Assembly (NCBI GenBank): GCA_024413875.1
Contig: JAKSVY010000067.1
Span: 1 to 6,906, forward strand
Direction: 5' to 3'
Source of the DNA: Bacilli bacterium
GTDB lineage: Bacteria > Bacillota_I > Bacilli_A > RFN20 > CAG-826
Length of the DNA stretch: 6,906 nt
Below, one piece after another: positions 4,316 to 6,906 of the stretch. A program made the position numbers and the translations under genes. The notes under the pieces were generated by a model. It saw nothing but the letters and a program-made list of their open reading frames with translations. It was not told the origin of the DNA and made no database searches. Position 1 is the stretch's first letter; every line of letters starts with the position of its first letter.

Positions 4316-6906
4316 ATGGACAATAAATATAAAGCACTCCCATTCTGGAGTTGGAATGATGAGTTGGATGAAAAAGAATTAGTTCGTCAAATTGATTGGA
4401 TGAACGATTCTGGCGTCGGTGGTTTCTTTATGCACGCCCGTGGAGGATTAACTACACCTTACTTAGGTGAAAAGTGGTTCTCATGTGTTGAAGCATGCTT
4501 AAAACGCGCTAACGAATTAGGTATGGAAGCATATGCTTACGATGAAAATGGTTGGCCATCAGGATTTGTTGGAGGAAAGCTTCTTGAAGATATTGAAAAT
4601 CATGATGCTGAACTTTTATATGAATTTGGTAAATATGATCCAAACTCATTCGTGTCATATGATGTTTCAACTGATAAATTAATTAGATGTACAGAAGGTG
4701 AAAATTGTTTAAATATTTATTTTAGATATTCGACTTCTACCGCTGATATTTTAAATAAAGATGTTGTTCGTAAGTTTATTAATGAAACTCATGAACAATA
4801 TAAAAAGCACGATATATATGGTAATTTACGTGGATTCTTTACTGATGAACCTCAATATTATCGTTGGGGTAACTCATACACAACTGTGTTACCTAAATAT
4901 TTTAAAGAACACTATAACGAAGATATTAAAGATCGCCTTGGCTTACTCTTTGTAGAAAAAGAAGGCTTTAGAGATTTTAGATATAAATATTGGAAGGCTA
5001 TGCAAGATTTAATGCTTAATAGCTTTGCTAAACAAATCTATGATTGGTGTGATTCTAATGGTTATAAATTAACTGGTCACTATGTCGAAGAAGGTTCACT
5101 AAGTGGACAAATGCTTTGCTGTGGTGGAATTATGCCTTTCTATGAATATGAACATATCCCAGGAATTGATTATTTAGGACGTCCACTTCGTTCTTCACTT
5201 TCACCAATTCAAATTGGTTCGGTCGCGTCTCAACTTGGAAAGAAACAAATCCTTGTTGAAACATTTGCGATGACCGGTTGGGATTGCACACCTTTTGAAT
5301 TAAAACACATCGCGGAAAGCTTATATGTTTTTGGTGTTAACCTTATGTGTCATCACTTACTTCCTTATAGTGAGCATGGGCAAAGAAAAAGAGACTATCC
5401 AGAACATTTCTCCGCTATTAACCCTTGGGTTAGTGATAGCTTTAAAGAATTTAATGATTACTTCACTGAATTAGGTGAAAAGATCGCTAATAGTGATGCA
5501 ATTGTTGATGTCGCAGTGTTCCATCCAATTAGAAGTGCGTACTTCGACTGTAAGCACGATAAGCTTTGGAAACCAGGTGATCCAGTCGCACCATTAAATG
5601 AAAAATTATTTAATTTAATTGATTTATTGGGTGAAAAACAAATTAACTTCCACTTCATTGATGAAACATTGCTTGCAAAGTATGGTTCAGTTGAAGGCGA
5701 TGTTTTACGTTCAGGAAAATGTACATATAAATACATTATCTTCCCTAAGATGTACACAATGGATAAGAGTAGTGATGTCTTATTAAAACAATATTCATCT
5801 AACGGAGGTAAAATCCTCTTTATGTATGAAAAACCTACTTATCTTGAAGGTGAAGAACATAACTACGATTACTTAAATTCAAACACTACATTAGATGAAA
5901 TTAAAAATAGTCAAATGGTTAAACCATTAGATAATAAGAATATTAGATTCACAGTTAGAAAAGATGAAACTGGAAAGACTTTTGTCTACGCAGTTAACTT
6001 TGATGAAGAAACTACTTGGACTCCAGGAGTTACATTAAAATCTGGTGATGTAGTCTACGATAAAGAAATTCATTTCAATAAATATGAATCAAAGATTTTT
6101 GAAATTTGTAATGAATCACCTACTGTGGTTAAGAAGTTATCTCCACTTACTTTAAATAAGGAATTTGAAGTAGTGGGTTCACCAACTAACCACATGATTC
6201 TTGATTTCCTAACTTACTCAAAAGATGGAAAGAATTATTCAGAAAAACTCCACTATATGGGTGTATTTAACAAATTACTTGAAGAAAGATACACTGGCGA
6301 TGTTTATCTTAAATATGAGTTCAATGTAAAAGATATTCCATCTATTTGTGATGGATTAATTGAAGACACTAGAACTAAAGAAGTCTATATCAATGGAGTT
6401 AAAGTTGATAAGACTGGATATGTCTTAGAAAAAGATCTTCATAAATATGAATTTGCTAAATACTTAAAAGAAGGCATTAACGAAGTAGTAGTGAAGATTG
6501 ACTTCTATGAAGGCGAAAATGTTTACTATGCTTTATTTGGTGAAAATGTCCAAGAAAGTATTAAAAACTGTTTAGCCTATGACTGCACAATTGAGGCTAT
6601 GTATCTTCAAGGTAACTTTGGAGTATATGGAGATCTTAAGCCAAGTGAAAAAGTTCCAAACGTTATGATTGGAGAAAACTTCTATCTTGGTAAACAAAAG
6701 AAAGCTATTACTTCTTTAATTGAAGATGGATTCCCGTTCTTTAGAGGAAAGATTAGACTCGCTCAAAAGATTAATGTTAATGACATTAGCAAAGAATTAG
6801 TTATCAATGATAGATTCCAATCACTTGATTTAACAATTAATAACTCTTATGTAGGTAAAATGATGTTTAACTATAAGTTAGATGTCTCTAAATACCTAAA
6901 AACAGG
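4316..6906 (+). CDS. GH106-like glycoside hydrolase (putative alpha-L-rhamnosidase family), 3' end beyond window
   Basis: An open frame of 863 codons from ATG 4316 with no stop before the edge. The N-terminal barrel begins PFWSWND (9-15) and continues GGFFMHARGG (35-44) and YDENGWPSG (75-83), strands typical of large GH106-like proteins often annotated as alpha-L-rhamnosidase. Candidate catalytic acids are Glu178 in GFFTDEPQ (173-180) and Glu315 in LVETFAMTGWD (313-323); His346-His347 follow at a later strand. Residues of about 395-510 resemble the amidotransferase-like domain found after the barrel in such enzymes. The C-terminal part has two galactose-binding-like jelly rolls: one at about 660-730 (YINGV, then LKEGINEVVVKI) and one beginning near 806 that is cut at KYLKT. 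By comparison of the two, at least a few tens of residues are missing. No signal peptide, so probably cytoplasmic. Rhamnosidase activity is a family-level guess; related unclassified families share these barrel motifs. Co-transcription with the alpha-galactosidase suggests both trim the same oligosaccharide. Confidence 0.8.
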   Translation, partial: MDNKYKALPFWSWNDELDEKELVRQIDWMNDSGVGGFFMHARGGLTTPYLGEKWFSCVEACLKRANELGMEAYAYDENGWPSGFVGGKLLEDIENHDAELLYEFGKYDPNSFVSYDVSTDKLIRCTEGENCLNIYFRYSTSTADILNKDVVRKFINETHEQYKKHDIYGNLRGFFTDEPQYYRWGNSYTTVLPKYFKEHYNEDIKDRLGLLFVEKEGFRDFRYKYWKAMQDLMLNSFAKQIYDWCDSNGYKLTGHYVEEGSLSGQMLCCGGIMPFYEYEHIPGIDYLGRPLRSSLSPIQIGSVASQLGKKQILVETFAMTGWDCTPFELKHIAESLYVFGVNLMCHHLLPYSEHGQRKRDYPEHFSAINPWVSDSFKEFNDYFTELGEKIANSDAIVDVAVFHPIRSAYFDCKHDKLWKPGDPVAPLNEKLFNLIDLLGEKQINFHFIDETLLAKYGSVEGDVLRSGKCTYKYIIFPKMYTMDKSSDVLLKQYSSNGGKILFMYEKPTYLEGEEHNYDYLNSNTTLDEIKNSQMVKPLDNKNIRFTVRKDETGKTFVYAVNFDEETTWTPGVTLKSGDVVYDKEIHFNKYESKIFEICNESPTVVKKLSPLTLNKEFEVVGSPTNHMILDFLTYSKDGKNYSEKLHYMGVFNKLLEERYTGDVYLKYEFNVKDIPSICDGLIEDTRTKEVYINGVKVDKTGYVLEKDLHKYEFAKYLKEGINEVVVKIDFYEGENVYYALFGENVQESIKNCLAYDCTIEAMYLQGNFGVYGDLKPSEKVPNVMIGENFYLGKQKKAITSLIEDGFPFFRGKIRLAQKINVNDISKELVINDRFQSLDLTINNSYVGKMMFNYKLDVSKYLKT

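Noticed and set aside
4761..4955. Plus-strand 64-codon frame inside the GH106-like gene
   Set aside because: It overlaps in another frame the segment encoding the conserved FFTDEPQ motif, so the long frame is the real one.
5458..5757. Minus-strand open frame of 99 codons inside the GH106-like gene
   Set aside because: It lies wholly opposite a well-conserved coding frame, has no recognisable domain, and is explained by the codon bias of the plus-strand gene.

Overview
The window is an AT-rich stretch (roughly one third G+C by eye) that is almost fully coding on the plus strand. It holds three co-directional genes: a surface lipoprotein (2-2185), a GH36-type alpha-galactosidase (2224-4305) and a large GH106-like glycoside hydrolase (4316 to the right edge, still open). 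Low G+C, AGA-rich arginine usage, a Firmicutes-style lipoprotein signal with an LVTGC lipobox, AAGGAG-type ribosome binding sites and TAA stops all suggest a low-G+C Firmicutes/Bacilli organism, perhaps a gut Erysipelotrichales/RF39/Acholeplasma-like lineage. None of the three long frames contains an in-frame TGA and Trp is encoded by TGG, so the standard code applies. The lineage is inference from style, not from a marker gene.

Layout: gene 1 encodes a secreted, lipid-anchored protein with three InlB/Listeria-Bacteroides-type repeats (about 73-77 residues each), a degenerate fourth-repeat-like segment, and two tandem related beta-sandwich (LamG/concanavalin-like) domains. It is followed by a 38-base gap containing an 8-bp stem-loop that looks like an intrinsic terminator and abuts the ribosome binding site of gene 2. 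A candidate sigma-A-type promoter lies in the last codons of gene 1. Gene 2 has the catalytic landmarks of a GH36 alpha-galactosidase and no signal peptide. Gene 3 starts 10 bases after gene 2 stops; its Shine-Dalgarno sequence overlaps the gene 2 stop codon, so the two are almost certainly co-transcribed. It has no signal peptide either.

Working model (inference): the lipoprotein sits on the outer face of the membrane and may bind a glycan or host/plant surface. Oligosaccharides are imported by a transporter not seen here and trimmed in the cytoplasm by the two hydrolases. The pairing suggests a substrate carrying alpha-galactose plus a second sugar, possibly L-rhamnose-like, as in plant or mucilage heteropolysaccharides. 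I see no mobile element, CRISPR array, RNA gene or phage gene. The region looks like an ordinary carbohydrate-utilisation locus with an interesting surface protein and a regulated-looking junction, not a clearly new kind of system.
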